64,000 nucleotides of DNA from Lineolata rhizophorae (GCA_010093515.1 MU001688.1:308364-372363), one strand, 5' to 3'. Positions 1-11,283 are shown, counted from the first letter of the stretch. Notes: generated by a model not told the origin, from the letters alone. Numbers and translations: made by a program.

Positions 1-1353
1 TTGAGTCTGAAAATTCTGGTTGATAGTTGCGCCGTGTTGCCGTCAGCCAACAATGCAGATCCTGGTTGATAGACAACTTGGTGGTAGCCCGGCAAGAAGA
101 GCACACTCCTCCTTTCGGCATCGACAAGTTTGTCGATCATGAACATGCGTAAGGGAGTCTGCTTCTTTCATACTCGTGCTGTTGCTTCAGTTATCGGCGA
201 AGAATTGCAAAGCAAGGGGAAAGTCGACAACGCCGACGGAGTGGAGAGATAGAAGATAGACATTGTCAAGTTGACACGAGCTAGCAGTGTGGTGAAGAGT
301 CGAGTGAGTATCCCTACTACTCTTGACCCTGGCCTTTCACTTCCTTATCCCAGTCAACAATCGTGACCTTTCCGTCATGTAGTACTCTTACGTGGCTCTT
401 GGTAACGTGCACACTGTTGCGAATCTAATGCACTTGATAAACGAGGGTGTCGTTTAACGAGACTGGAGTGCGGGAGGACATGTGAGAATAGGCAGAGGCT
501 ATACTCCATTTTCTTGCGGTATGAACTGACGGAGAGAAATCGGAGACATAAGGATGAAGGAACAGAATAGAGTTCGGAGGCTTGCAGCGTAAGACACTAG
601 GTCAAGACGCCGACAACCATGAAAGCCTGTGAGGCATTCAACCCTGGGAAGGTAGAGTTCAATTCTGTATTCAGATGAAGTCGAAGCAAGACGTACGTAG
701 TACGTCGCGTGTGTCTAGGTGTGACTGAGCAACAATGATAGAACGGACCTTTCGATCAAGTCGCACGCCCAGCAAGATCACACCAGATATCCATTCTGAT
801 GCTCTTAGAGAAGTACGAGCACGTACCTCAGCAGCAGAAAACGAGCCTTGCGAAGAGCGAAAATCGCGGTGGCGCATTCCGCAAAGCCCCTGAGTGGCTT
901 TGATTCAATATTGACTCCCCTCAGGCATACCCTACTTTGATGTGTGCTGGACGAGTTGGAGCGTCGAGCGATTTGGGGCCCAAGAAGCCGACATTCGCAC
1001 GAAGAGGGCTGTGTTGAAGCGCGCGCTCGCAGTGGCTTGCGGGAGCAAGGGCCCCGGCCCGGCCGGAGAAGGGTGTTGGTCCGTGCGACGGAAGGGGCCG
1101 GAGGAACGCTGCAGCGGCCGGGGCTGGCGATTCCTCCGGGCTCCGCCGGGCACGTTTGCGACACGCACGGGGAGACCGGGGCAATCTCTGTGGGAGAGCA
1201 GGGTCCCGCGTCCCGCGTAATGAAGAAATCATGCTCGCGCCAGCAACCTCGCAGGCTCTACCGCATCGGGAATCGCAGACGTGGGAGAGCGCTTCCCGCC
1301 AGCCGCCTGTGCTGGGGCCCGCATCCTCCCGCAACCGCGGCCTAAAAATGGCA
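1..1353. other. Intergenic, no supported gene
   Basis: Mixed-composition DNA left of the first transposon. Short overlapping reading frames occur on both strands around 0.8-1.35 kb, where the DNA turns GC-rich, but none has a recognisable domain, consistent splice signals or a plausible start. I see no RNA gene in it. Confidence 0.5.
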
Positions 1354-1355
1354 TA

Positions 1356-1400
1356 AGCTAGCTGACCGGGTTCCGAGTCACCCGGGGTTCCAACTCACTG
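1356..1400 (+). repeat. Left terminal inverted repeat of transposon copy 1
   Basis: This 45-bp end is matched without mismatch by the reverse complement of 3036-3080. It begins with the palindrome AGCTAGCT. It contains two near-identical 14-mers 17 bp apart, at 1368-1381 and 1385-1398, which differ at two positions. Such doubled motifs are typical transposase-binding sites, but binding is inferred. Confidence 0.95.
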
Positions 1401-1457
1401 CCCAGAACTCAACACCCTCAACAAAACACGTGTTTTCTCACCACCCACACTGCCAAA

Positions 1458-2984
1458 ATGGACAACCGTGAAGAATCTATTCAAGCAGCTATCCGCGATC
1501 TTAATGCTGGTGTTTTTACTAGTCAAAGAGCTGCTGCAAAGGCGTACAACATCCCTCAAGCTACCTTCTCTGCCCGTGTACGAGGCACACAGAACAGCCA
1601 AACCAGCCACGTATACCAACAACGATTGACACCAGAGCAAGAGGACTTCCTTGTACAATGGATACTTGAAGAGGACGCACGAGCTTTTCCTCCCTCCCAC
1701 GCGCGCGCACGAGAAATGGCGAACCGAATACTGAGGNNNNNNNNNNNNNNNNNNNNNNNNNNNNNNNNNNNNNNNNNNNNNNNNNNNNNNNNNNNNNNNN
1801 NNNNNNNNNNNNNNNNNNNNNNNNNNNNNNNNNNNNNNNNNNNNNNNNNNNNNNNNNNNNNNNNNNNNNNNNNNNNNNNNNNNNNNNNNNNNNNNNNNNN
1901 NNNNNNNNNNNNNNNNNNNNNNNNNNNNNNNNNNNNNNNNNNNNNNNNNNNNNNNNNNNNNNNNNNNNNNNNNNNNNNNNNNNNNNNNNNNNNNNNNNNN
2001 NNNNNNNNNNNNNNNNNNNNNNNNNNNNNNNNNNNNNNNNNNNNNNNNNNNNNNNNNNNNNNNNNNNNNNNNNNNNNNNNNNNNNNNNNNNNNNNNNNNN
2101 NNNNNNNNNNNNNNNNNNNNNNNNNNNNNNNNNNNNNNNNNNNNNNNNNNNNNNNNNNNNNNNNNNNNNNNNNNNNNNNNNNNNNNNNNNNNNNNNNNNN
2201 NNNNNNNNNNNNNNNNNNNNNNNNNNNNNNNNNNNNNNNNNNNNNNNNNNNNNNNNNNNNNNNNNNNNNNNNNNNNNNNNNNNNNNNNNNNNNNNNNNNN
2301 NNNNNNNNNNNNNNNNNNNNNNNNNNNNNNNNNNNNNNNNNNNNNNNNNNNNNNNNNNNNNNNNNNNNNNNNNNNNNNNNNNNNNNNNNNNNNNNNNNNN
2401 NNNNNNNNNNNNNNNNNNNNNNNNNNNNNNNNNNNNNNNNNNNNNNNNNNNNNNNNNNNNNNNNNNNNNNNNNNNNNNNNNNNNNNNNNNNNNNNNNNNN
2501 NNNNNNNNNNNNNNNNNNNNNNNNNNNNNNNNNNNNNNNNNNNNNNNNNNNNNNNNNNNNNNNNNNNNNNNNNNNNNNNNNNNNNNNNNNNNNNNNNNNN
2601 NNNNNNNNNNNNNNNNNNNNNNNNNNNNNNNNNNNNNNNNNNNNNNNNNNNNNNNNNNNNNNNNNNNNNNNNNNNNNNNNNNNNNNNNNNNNNNNNNNNN
2701 NNNNNNNNNNNNNNNNNNNNNCACGGGCAGCAGAGTTTGAAACACAAAATAAAAGATTAAATAGTCAACTTGAGGCTCTTAAGCCTCAACAGCCACGAAA
2801 GAAAGTTCGTGTTAATCCAAATCAACGATTTGCAGATATAGATACAATCATGGTTGCTGTACAGGCCTCACAACTTCTTGAGGCACAACGGGATGCCGAC
2901 GCTGAGGAACGGGCAGCAGAAAGAGTAGCAGCTGAAACAGCAGCTCAAACACTTCAGTCTATGTGTACAGAGTGGCAATTGTAA
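1458..2984 (+). CDS. pogo/Fot1-type transposase (middle unknown)
   Basis: Transposase for cut-and-paste movement of the surrounding element. The visible N-terminus (residues 1-93) begins MDNREESIQAAIRDL and holds a psq-type helix-turn-helix (SQRAAAKAYNIPQATFSAR). It runs into the start of a CENP-B-type second DNA-binding domain (LTPEQEDFLVQWI...RAREMANRIL). The DDE catalytic core lies entirely in the 985-base gap and cannot be judged. The C-terminus (about 88 residues) is rich in Glu, Arg and Gln and predicted helical, ending in MCTEWQL. The frame stays open on both sides of the gap at 508 codons, slightly shorter than Fot1 or Pot2 transposases (about 535-545), so the gap length may be underestimated. 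Confidence 0.85.
   Translation: MDNREESIQAAIRDLNAGVFTSQRAAAKAYNIPQATFSARVRGTQNSQTSHVYQQRLTPEQEDFLVQWILEEDARAFPPSHARAREMANRILRXXXXXXXXXXXXXXXXXXXXXXXXXXXXXXXXXXXXXXXXXXXXXXXXXXXXXXXXXXXXXXXXXXXXXXXXXXXXXXXXXXXXXXXXXXXXXXXXXXXXXXXXXXXXXXXXXXXXXXXXXXXXXXXXXXXXXXXXXXXXXXXXXXXXXXXXXXXXXXXXXXXXXXXXXXXXXXXXXXXXXXXXXXXXXXXXXXXXXXXXXXXXXXXXXXXXXXXXXXXXXXXXXXXXXXXXXXXXXXXXXXXXXXXXXXXXXXXXXXXXXXXXXXXXXXXXXXXXXXXXXXXXXXXXXXXXXXXXXXXXXXXXXXXXXXXXXXXXXXXXXXXXXXXXXRAAEFETQNKRLNSQLEALKPQQPRKKVRVNPNQRFADIDTIMVAVQASQLLEAQRDADAEERAAERVAAETAAQTLQSMCTEWQL
1737..2721. other. Assembly gap (985 N) inside transposon copy 1
   Basis: Run of N covering the centre of the element, probably because near-identical copies elsewhere blocked assembly. 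The transposase catalytic domain is not visible. Confidence 1.
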
Positions 2985-3035
2985 CTACGTTGAGAGAATA
3001 AACACGATTTTTCATGAGGATGGGTGGTTTCGGGT

Positions 3036-3080
3036 CAGTGAGTTGGAACCCCGGGTGACTCGGAACCCGGTCAGCTAGCT
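3036..3080 (-). repeat. Right terminal inverted repeat of transposon copy 1
   Basis: Exact reverse complement of 1356-1400, followed by the TA duplication at 3081-3082. The same 45 bases form the outer end of the second copy at 63,666-63,710. Confidence 0.95.
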
Positions 3081-3082
3081 TA

Positions 3083-4099
3083 CTCTTTATCTCAATCTTG
3101 TTCAGGGGAGTGGCCGGCATTGCAGCCCCTACGACCGCTCCCTCAATCTGGTTCTCAGGTCGTGGTCATGATGAAGCGTCGACTGCCGCCGGACTGCGTC
3201 CTTACGCGCGAGAGCGGGAGTCTTGGACGTCAGGATGCGGCGGAGATCAGACGAGCGGAGCCAACGGGCAGCCACGCGGCCGGTGCCAAGACGGGCAGTC
3301 TTTGGCGCCGACCGGCCTGCCAATTGTACATACGAGGGTTCTTTGCGTCGTCCACGACGCTTAACCCGAGCTCTCTCGCCCGTAAGGCAAGACGCCTTTT
3401 CGTTTCTGCACCAGTCCGCCCCCACCACGCGGCCCCAACGCTAGGTCCACCGCCTGTTGGGCCATCCTGGCAGTGCAGGATGCCGACGGGCGCGACGTAA
3501 GCCAACCCCAGCCACGCAAACGACGGCCCACCATGGCTGTGGGAACAGCATCCCAAGCTTCTCTGCGCGAGCACGTCTCTGACTCGTCAGAGTGTCCAAT
3601 GACCTGCCGTGAGCACCGGTGAAGGCCCAAGGCCCCCTGGGGTGCTGTGCTGTTGGAGGTCCGCCCTGTCGGTGCGCGCGCACATGGCAACCTCGCAGCT
3701 GCGTCCGTAATGGGAAAGTACCTGGTCGTTCCGAGCTGCTAGGTCGTGACGCATGTAGCGCAGCTGGGCGGTGCTGAGGACTTGCAGGGCCCGCCCTGTT
3801 GTTGTTGATGCGATATCCGCTAATGACTTTGCGGCCGAGCACAGTTTGACTTTGCACGAGAGCTTAAACTATATATGAATCGGAGGTTGCCACAGCAGGT
3901 GTCACTCTTGGACATCCAGCCTTCTACCACACTTGAATTTCGCGGTGCAGTGAAGTAAACACAGGCGCACCGCATCTTCAACTCTACTGTTGTCTTAGAC
4001 CGTAGCCTTCTTCACTCACGCCGTTTCGACCGACTGACCGCGGCCTTTCGCTTCGACCACCTTTACTTCTTCACTTCTACCGAAGTCACCACAAGCAAG
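3083..4099. other. Intergenic between transposon and RTA1-like gene
   Basis: GC-rich at 3.1-3.8 kb, with several overlapping frames on both strands that look like chance products. 3,860-4,090 is pyrimidine-rich and probably holds the promoter and 5' leader of the gene starting at 4,100. No domain or RNA recognised. Confidence 0.45.
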
Positions 4100-5227
4100 A
4101 TGGAGTGCACCGTGGATACCTGTCCCATCGAAGAATCTATCTACGGCTATCGGCCATCCATTCCCGCGAATGCCTTCTTTTTGGCGGCCTTCGCCATCTC
4201 ATTTATTGCCCATATCGTCCAAGGTGTGAGGTACAAGACATGGAGTTTCATGGTTGGGATGACCATCGGCTGTATTTGCGAAATTGGAGGTGAGTTGGGA
4301 CTCAAAAGAGAAAGCCCATCTGCTTTGTTGCTCCTTTGAAGCGTTCGCTAACTATCTTCCCTAGGGGAGGTTGGCCGTCTCATTCTTCACGACGATCCGT
4401 TTGACGACATTGGCTTCAACCTGCAAATCTGCCTCCTGACCATTGCCCCTGCCTTCTTCGCTGCGGGCGTCTATCTCTGCCTCAAGCATCTGTTCGTAGA
4501 CCCTCGCGTCCTGAGCCTCGTTAGTCAGATTTCTTCTAACACTTCGCTTCTAGCGTCCTTACCTTTGGCGCGGACATCTCTCGCATTCCGGCCGCCTGGT
4601 ACACGTACATTTTCATCACGTGCGACTTCATCTCGCTGGTGCTCCAGGGCGCGGGCGGCGGCACCGCCGCGACAGCCGACGACGGCGACCGGGACCAGGT
4701 GGACCTCGGCAACAACCTGATGATGGCCGGTCTCTCCTTCCAGGTCTTCACGCTCGTCATCTTCGCCGTGCTGTCGTTCGAGTACTTCACGCGCGTGCGC
4801 AAGCACCGCCACGAGCTCAACACCAAGACGACGGAGCTGCGCCGCTCGAGCAAGTTCCGCTTCTTCATCGTCTGCCTCGCCATCAGCTACACCGCCATCC
4901 TGCTCCGTTGTATTTACCGCATCATCGAGATGGCCGGCGGCTGGGGCAACGAGATCATGCAGCACGAGGTCACCTTCATGATCCTCGATCCGACGTAAGT
5001 CCACTTCAGATCTTACCCTGACAGAAGGAGCTCAAGGCTAACGGCTTTCTGCTACGCTTAGTATGATCCTCATCGCAAGCTCCGTCTTCAACTTCTTCCA
5101 TCCCGGCCGGTGCTTCAAGAACCGCCGGACCGAGAAGCTAGGATCGACCAGCGAGTGCGAACTCGAGAGCCAGGTCACGGCAGACCCGAAGGCCACTCCT
5201 GACTCGGCCAGTCTGCTGCGTCAGTAA
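4100..5227 (+). CDS. RTA1-like lipid-translocating exporter family protein
   Basis: Seven-helix membrane protein of the fungal RTA1/RTM1/RSB1 family, members of which give resistance to aminocholesterol or export sphingoid bases. The substrate of this one is unknown. Model: exons 4100-4289, 4365-4491, 4554-4994 and 5062-5227 (307 aa). Introns end in YAG and have branch-like CTAAC sites; the second uses an unusual GTTCGT donor, chosen because it alone keeps the frame. Family hallmarks are EVGRLILHDDPF after helix 2 and the ITCDFISLVLQGAGGG block (about residues 125-140). The N-terminus is short and extracellular-like. The C-terminal tail is polar and acidic, ending SASLLRQ. Length fits the family (about 300 aa). 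It is convergent with NOT2. Confidence 0.9.
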
Positions 5228-6087
5228 GAATTTCCCTGCTCGCCTCATCCGTCATCGGTCCTGTCCTGGCCCGCATTCCTCCGCCTTCGTAAAGATGTCT
5301 TGATTACTACGTGGTCTGTGAGCGTTTTATATTCCTTTGGGATTTATATCCTTAGTCAAGTTAGGTGGTCATTCCGGATTGGAATAAGAGCGGGATTTCT
5401 TTTTCTGGCTATGAATTGGTCTCTATTAATTCCTCTTTTGCTATATGTGTCTTGGGTTTAAACGTTGGTTCTGCTAGATTTTCCTTTGTTATTAAAGGTC
5501 GGGAGTATTGGTTATATACCTAGAGGTCCTTTCAAGGACACAATCTGTAAATTAGGACTCTAGAACAACTTGAGATTCGGACAGCCAATGTCTCTTTGGG
5601 TCTTGGTAAATCACCTGGCAAATTAGAGTGCTGGATATCCATCACTATGGAAAGTCGAGTCATGAGAGAAAGTGGAGCCCCTAAACCAGATGTAGCCAGA
5701 AGCCACTCATCCGACTAGGTCCTTCCGTTGATTTTTCGTTGGGCAGGCTACCACTCCCGGGTGATCCGTTGGACAGACCGTCCCAACCACTACTGTGCTT
5801 TGCCGCCACTCAAGCTCGACTACCTAAAACCTGACCATTCCATCCAGCGCAATGCCTCGGATCTCTTCAAGCAGCCCATCCTCATAACCCAGACTCGTGC
5901 GTTAAACCCGATATGAGTCCGCTCCCTCAAGGCAGGGTAGCTAGACTATCAAATTACAAGGACGGTGCCGGCATACCGCCGTGTCGCTGGTCGAGATGCT
6001 CGTAGTTGAGAAGGAACTCCCTCTGTAGAATAAATAGTAAGTGCTGTTCTTTTTGTTCCAAGCAGGGAGAGAATTATTGGGACTTAT
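5228..6087. other. Convergent intergenic region
   Basis: 860 bases between the ends of the RTA1-like and NOT2 genes. 5,320-5,560 is AT-rich and is probably 3' UTR. No gene recognised. Confidence 0.5.
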
Positions 6088-8252
6088 TCATACCCGCTCA
6101 CGCCTCCAGTTGTTGACATCAAAGAAGATGTAGAGGCCACGCTCTTGCTTTTCTGACACACGAATAGGTTGGGCGATAGAGTTGTCCTTCATCATCCACT
6201 GACGCAGTTCCTTGTGCCAACGCCAGTCGCGGTTGTACCTAAAAAGTGAAGGGAGTTAATTAGATAATGCTCTTAAAATCGAACTCGGTCGAATCGCGAT
6301 TCAAAACTTACAGCTCTTGTGCCGCAACCTCCTGAATGACATCACGAGGAAACTGGTAGAAGATGGCAAACAGCGTCTCATCGGCAAAGCTCGTGATTTT
6401 CGTGTGTAATGGCGGAACGTTGTTAACGGTGTAAGCCGGAGGCAGTGTAAATTCCGGGATGACGGGTCGGCCACCTCCGGGCTCCACAAACGGCGTGCCG
6501 AACGTCGGATACAGCGGCGAGTTGCTGCGACGGGTATTAGTCGGAATAACAGTCTCGAATGGCCGTGAGTTGAAGTCATACTCGGGGCGGTTGAGATCGA
6601 GGCCCAAGACCGTGAGGTCCTGTCCAACCGCAAGACTCGAGTGATCGTGGCTGTCGCCAGGAATCATAGCCAGCAGGCCGGCGAGGCCGAACCGATCCAG
6701 TTCGCTCATTTGAGATAAACGCCTGCTCTCCGGATGCGCGGAAGTAATGGAGTCGACGTCTCCGCTACTAAAGTTCTGGTCCATATGCGGTTGAGGTGTA
6801 GGTTGACCAATGGGCGGTTGCTGCTGTTGTGGTTGCTGTGCGTCCTGGAAGCCCCCTCGAAAGCCGAGCTGTGAGGACTGGTTACCCGGGAAACTTGACG
6901 CTCCCAGATTACGTAGGACTCGCTGTCCTCCCTGGGAACAGGCATCAACACTCTGAAGCATAGTCTGACGCTGGCCCTTGGCCTCGGCGGGATTCGTAGA
7001 ATCACTCACGCTTCGGTCGCTGTCTTGCATAGGTGGCTGATTACCGCGCATCGGGTCTGTCGGCGTTCGTGAGCCTATTCCGTAGTCTCGTAAGCCTGTC
7101 CCGCATATTTGATAGGGAAGAAACCTGCTTTACCTCCTCCGGCAGCGCTCATCCTATCGCCTAGCGATGAACCTACAGGCCGGTCAGGCACTTGTCCTCC
7201 CGCAATATGCATCCCATAATGCCGACCTTGGACAGTGCCTCCAAACCCTGCACCATTCACATTGCCACCATATGCCGCACTCTGTATCATCCCGGTGCGC
7301 CTATCATGTCCTACATCACCACCTCCCAGTCCTCCTAACGGAGGGAATTCGTCGATGTTCCCCGTTTGCGGCTGGCCGCCTCCCGATAGTTGTCCGACAC
7401 CGCCTTGCCCACCGAAACGGTAGTCGTCGACTCCGGAAAACTGCGACTGCGTTTCTTCCTGGGGCTGGGACTGGTGTTGCGACTGCTGGCCAGAAGACTG
7501 GCCGGAGGGGGTCTGAGAGGCGCCGCCTTGACCGGGGTTACGTTGAACCGGGGTGTGCTGCGCGGCGCGCAGGCTTGGATTTGACCATATCGCTTGCGAC
7601 GAAGCGTTCGGCTGCTGCGCTTGGGGAGCGCCCGAGAGGGAAGGGAATTCACTGAGGTCATCGATATTCAACTTAAATGACTCTGCTTCCTCGCCGGCAC
7701 TACTTGGAGCACCCATAGTGTCAATTCCTCGGGAAAAGGTGCAGATGACTTACGAAGGGTCAAGCGAATTATGAGGCTGCGAGCCGCCTATCGTCTGGGC
7801 GAAGCTGGACAGCTGCTGCTGGTTGTTTGCTCTTGTCTGCGGGTTGGAAAGACCGGGTGCGCCGCCCATGGGGCCACCGAAGCCCCAGCCAGAGCCTGTG
7901 TTGCCTAGGTACACGTGTGAGCATCGCATGAACGGCACGTAAAGGACTCAAGCGCGGCAGGCGACTAAGGAAGGGACGTGTGGTCTCGTGATAGGTGTCC
8001 GACGCCTACCTAGTTTGCCGTTTTGCAACCTGTTGGACCCGAGAGGCGGGCCTCGGTTTGGCGCGTTCTGCTGGAACATGTTGCCCGGCATCTGGCGCAA
8101 CGGCTGCGAGCCCGGACCTGGGGTTGCGAGCGTGTCAGCGATCCAGATTCCTTTCGCGGACGCGACAGAGGCGCGGCCGGGGCTGACGGCACCGCGATGG
8201 CCGCGGACGAGGCGTGGTGGAGAGGGGGCAGCGACGAACCTGGGCGATGCAT
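6088..8252 (-). CDS. CCR4-NOT complex subunit NOT2 (Cdc36 homologue)
   Basis: Scaffold subunit of the CCR4-NOT deadenylase complex, which acts in mRNA decay and transcription. Six exons: 8240-8252, 8010-8117, 7754-7904, 7134-7699, 6312-7074 and 6088-6238, totalling 583 aa in frame. The C-terminal NOT-box is plain: PLHTKITSFADETLFAIFY, then QELYNRDWRWHKELRQWMM and YIFFDVNNW, ending WRRERV. The middle is rich in Gly, Gln, Ser and Pro, as in other fungal NOT2 proteins. The N-terminus (MHRPGPGSQPLRQMPG) comes from a 13-nt first exon. The 59-nt intron at 7075-7133 is needed because the frame otherwise stops at 7075. The acceptor of intron 3 is uncertain by one codon (7700 or 7703). Nuclear and cytoplasmic by family. 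Confidence 0.92.
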
Positions 8253-8634
8253 GGTGGAGTGGAGGAGGGTCGGCGACTCCGACTCGGCGGAAGGAGGCGG
8301 CGCGAGGGCTGAGCTGTTGTGCCGCGGCGGCGGGCAGGACGCGATTGCGGCAGGCTCGAGGTGAAAGGCGGTTGCCCGCTGCGGGTGAAGCGCATGCCAA
8401 GACGGCGATTAAGGTGCGGCTCAAGCTTTGGTTAGCGCTAGCGCGCGGTGGGTGGTGGGCGGCGGCCCCGAGGCCAGGCCCTTGCAGCACGACCTCCCCA
8501 ACCATCACATCGTCAGATCTAGGCCCGCTCCAGTTCGCCGGACGCCTGCATGCGCCGTTTCTCCCCGTCTACTGTTCAGAACTTGGCGTAGTCTACAGGG
8601 CAGGCGGGTCCGAATCCTCAGCCCGAACGCCGGT

Positions 8635-10603
8635 CTAGAGCTTAGCGCCCAAATCCCTCTCCGCCCACCGCCTGATCTTCTTTTTCAGAATCTTCCCGCT
8701 GGCATTCTTTGGGATGAACTCGACAAACCTCACTCCGCCCTCCAGTCCTTTGTATCTTGCGAGTCGCCCGTTGCAAAATCGCGCCACTTCCTTCTCCGTC
8801 ATGCGAGCGCCCTTGGCGAGGACGACGTATGCCCGAGGATACTCGGACCCATCGCGTCCAAACTTCACTCCGATAACTGCCGCGTCGACGATGCTGCGGT
8901 GACGAAGCAGGACCCCTTCAATTTCTGCCGGTGACACCTGAAAGCCTCTAACTTTTATCAGATCCTGCTCGTGGCGTTAGCCTAGAAGTACGTGCCGGGA
9001 TTGACCTTTTACGTGGCCGTAGATTCAAGCGTCATACCTTCTTCCGGTCCACAATGTACCACAGTTTGTTCGCTGGGTCGCGATACGCCACGTCTCCTGT
9101 GTGGAAGAATCCATCCTCGTCCCAGTCTCTCCTGTTTGCCTCTTCATTGTCAAAGTAACCCTTCACCACTGTTGGGCCTCGAACGCAGAGCTCTCCGGTG
9201 ACACCGTAATCCGTGATATCGTGACCGTCATCGTCGACGAGCTTGGCATCCAAGTTGGGCATAAACTGCCCGACGCTTCCCGTCGGATCTTGTTCTGGAT
9301 AGTAGAGCATGGTGGCGATGCAGCTCGTCTCGCTCATACCCCACACCTGGTTGAAGGGCGTGTCATCTCGAAGGAATGCTTTTAATCGCGCCTGAGGCTC
9401 TTTATCTAAAGGTGCAGCGCCAACCCACGCAAAACGTACGCTCTGGAATGAGTACTTTGTTGATAGGGGTGAGTTTATGATTTGAATTACCATCGGAGGC
9501 ACCTGTTTCCGTCCGTCAGAATTCTCTTTGTTCAAATCTATGTCAATATATCTCGCACCATATTGGCTTCCGTTATTTGGTATACTTCGATATTGCGGAG
9601 ATACGGCTCCAGTTCGAATCGACGCATCACATAGGTCACGTACCCGCCACGCAGCGGGCTCGTATGGGCCCTTGGCACTATGGATACGTGGAACATCGGG
9701 TTCGATAAAAGACGTAGGATCTGGTCCAGTACAGTGAGTTTGGCAGCAGTTAAGCCTACGTGGCAAACTTACCACGTAGTCTCGCGGCCTATACTCCATC
9801 ACGAGGGTATGCTGAGCCACAAAGTTGTAATGGGACATGTCTAATGCTTTGGGCAACCCCGTCGTCCCGCTCGAGAATAACCTGGCGACACTTGTGTTCT
9901 CAGACTTCACTTTGTCATCCCAACACTCCCAGTCCACTTCTCCGTGCTGTTGCAGTGCCTCCCATGACTGGAGCCCGTCAGCGACTGGTTGGCCCCGCGA
10001 ATTGAATATGAAAATTCTTGATTGCGGAATCCCGGTCGCTTTTGCTGCCGCTAAGGCGTTGGAGACTAGCTCAGGCTCAACGACGAGCATTTTAATCTTT
10101 GCTGTCCTTACGGCATGCTCGAGCTCGTATGCTGTGTATGACGGGTTGGTGCCTGCAAAGACCCCTCCAGCGGCGACTATGCCGAGAAATACCATTGAAT
10201 AGTATATCTGAGGATTTAAAAGGTCAGTATGTCCCAGATGGCCATTCAACGATCATGTTTGGAAGGCTTCGTCATTTATCCACTCACATCATTGAACGAA
10301 TGTATAGATACACACTCGCCTTTTTCAATCCCGCCTTCTTGAATCCGGCGGCGAGCTTGCGGATAATAGATTTGGCTTGCCTGGAACATATTGTTCGGTT
10401 CGGATCGGCGGCATCGATGTAGACCTTATTCAATTTGTCAGAACATACCATCCCAATAAGCAGCAAATAGCTTTAATAGAAGAAACTTGTTTCTCGTGCG
10501 GAATGCATACCGGCTTGTTTTCACCATAGGCCTGATCATCGAACATCCAAGAAAGAAGGTCTTTCGTGGGTATGTGCATGTGCTCCTGAGCTAGAAAAGG
10601 CAT
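8635..10603 (-). pseudogene. 4-coumarate:CoA ligase-like acyl-CoA synthetase, one-base frameshift, PTS1
   Basis: AMP-forming acyl/aryl-CoA ligase (ANL superfamily). Exons: 10511-10603, 10288-10424, 9773-10207, 9559-9720, 9038-9502 and 8635-8964. Seen: P-loop SSGTTGLPKA, core motif WGMSET, DGFFHTGD, hinge VDRKKDLIKVRG and catalytic Lys in NASGKILKK. The C-terminus is AKL, a peroxisomal PTS1 variant. Exon lengths sum to 1,622 nt, one short of whole codons. In exon 2 the frame changes inside a five-A run (plus 10321-10325): family-like sequence reads GFKKAGLKK before it and GECVSIHSFND after it in another frame. One more base would give 540 aa, the usual length. Either a sequencing error in a homopolymer or a recent inactivating deletion; nothing else is damaged, so the gene may be functional. 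Confidence 0.85.
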
Positions 10604-11283
10604 GTTTGAAAAGACCGGTGCCAAGAGCCTGAAATAGTAAACACCAAAAGCTTATTTCCTAAGTAACGTATGGCAGAGCGGCACCCACGTTGCTCTGCTG
10701 CTGCAGTTATAAATATTCTTGCTACAGTATATGCAATGGGCCGAGGCTTAGGGCGATCAATGCTAACACTGAAAGTGCGGGGAATGAGCCGAGATCGACG
10801 TCGGCTTTTATTTCCCCAAAGCACAACATGCAGGATCTTCATGGAGAACAGCAAGATCATGCAATTGGTTGCTTGTGTGAGTAATTGACTGTTTACTAGA
10901 AGCTTCTCAAAAGGGCGTGCAAATCGTTTTCAGAACTAGCGAGGCCGTATATATAATACGTACGGCTCCTGATGCCCCCCTTAAAGTTACATCTTCGCTC
11001 TGCATAAATAGTGTATGCATTAGAATTCCTATTTTCTCTACAACCCACTTTAGTTTTGATATTGAAGCAAAGGGACGATGACGCCTCAACTAAGGCCTAT
11101 TCAAACATAGACATAAGCACCATCCATAATCCGATTAACCTCGTACGCCGGTCAAACAGAGCCACCCTACCCAACATACAAGAAGTCCCCACAAAAGGCA
11201 AACCCAATACCTGACTACAAAACCATAGACTGCCAATTCCTAGAGAGAAGTTCACTTCCTCTGCCTTGATTTCATGTTTCGCC
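10604..11283. other. Intergenic between acyl-CoA ligase and Cue1-like gene
   Basis: AT-richer DNA with only short frames lacking family resemblance. It should hold the promoter of the ligase and the 3' UTR of the Cue1-like gene. Confidence 0.5.

Larger units (their letters stand above)
1356..3080 (+). mobile_element. Fot1/pogo-type (Tc1-mariner superfamily) DNA transposon, copy 1
   Basis: The element is bounded by perfect 45-bp terminal inverted repeats (1356-1400 and 3036-3080) starting AGCTAGCTGACC. It is flanked on both sides by TA (1354-1355 and 3081-3082), the target-site duplication typical of Tc1/mariner and pogo elements. It carries one reading frame with a psq/CENP-B-type N-terminus, as in Fot1, Pot2 and other fungal pogo elements. 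Those families are usually about 1.8-1.9 kb with 40-50-bp ends. The apparent 1,725 bp includes 985 unknown bases, so the true size is uncertain. No stop codon interrupts the visible coding parts, so there is no sign of RIP. A second, inverted copy begins at 63,666. Confidence 0.93.
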
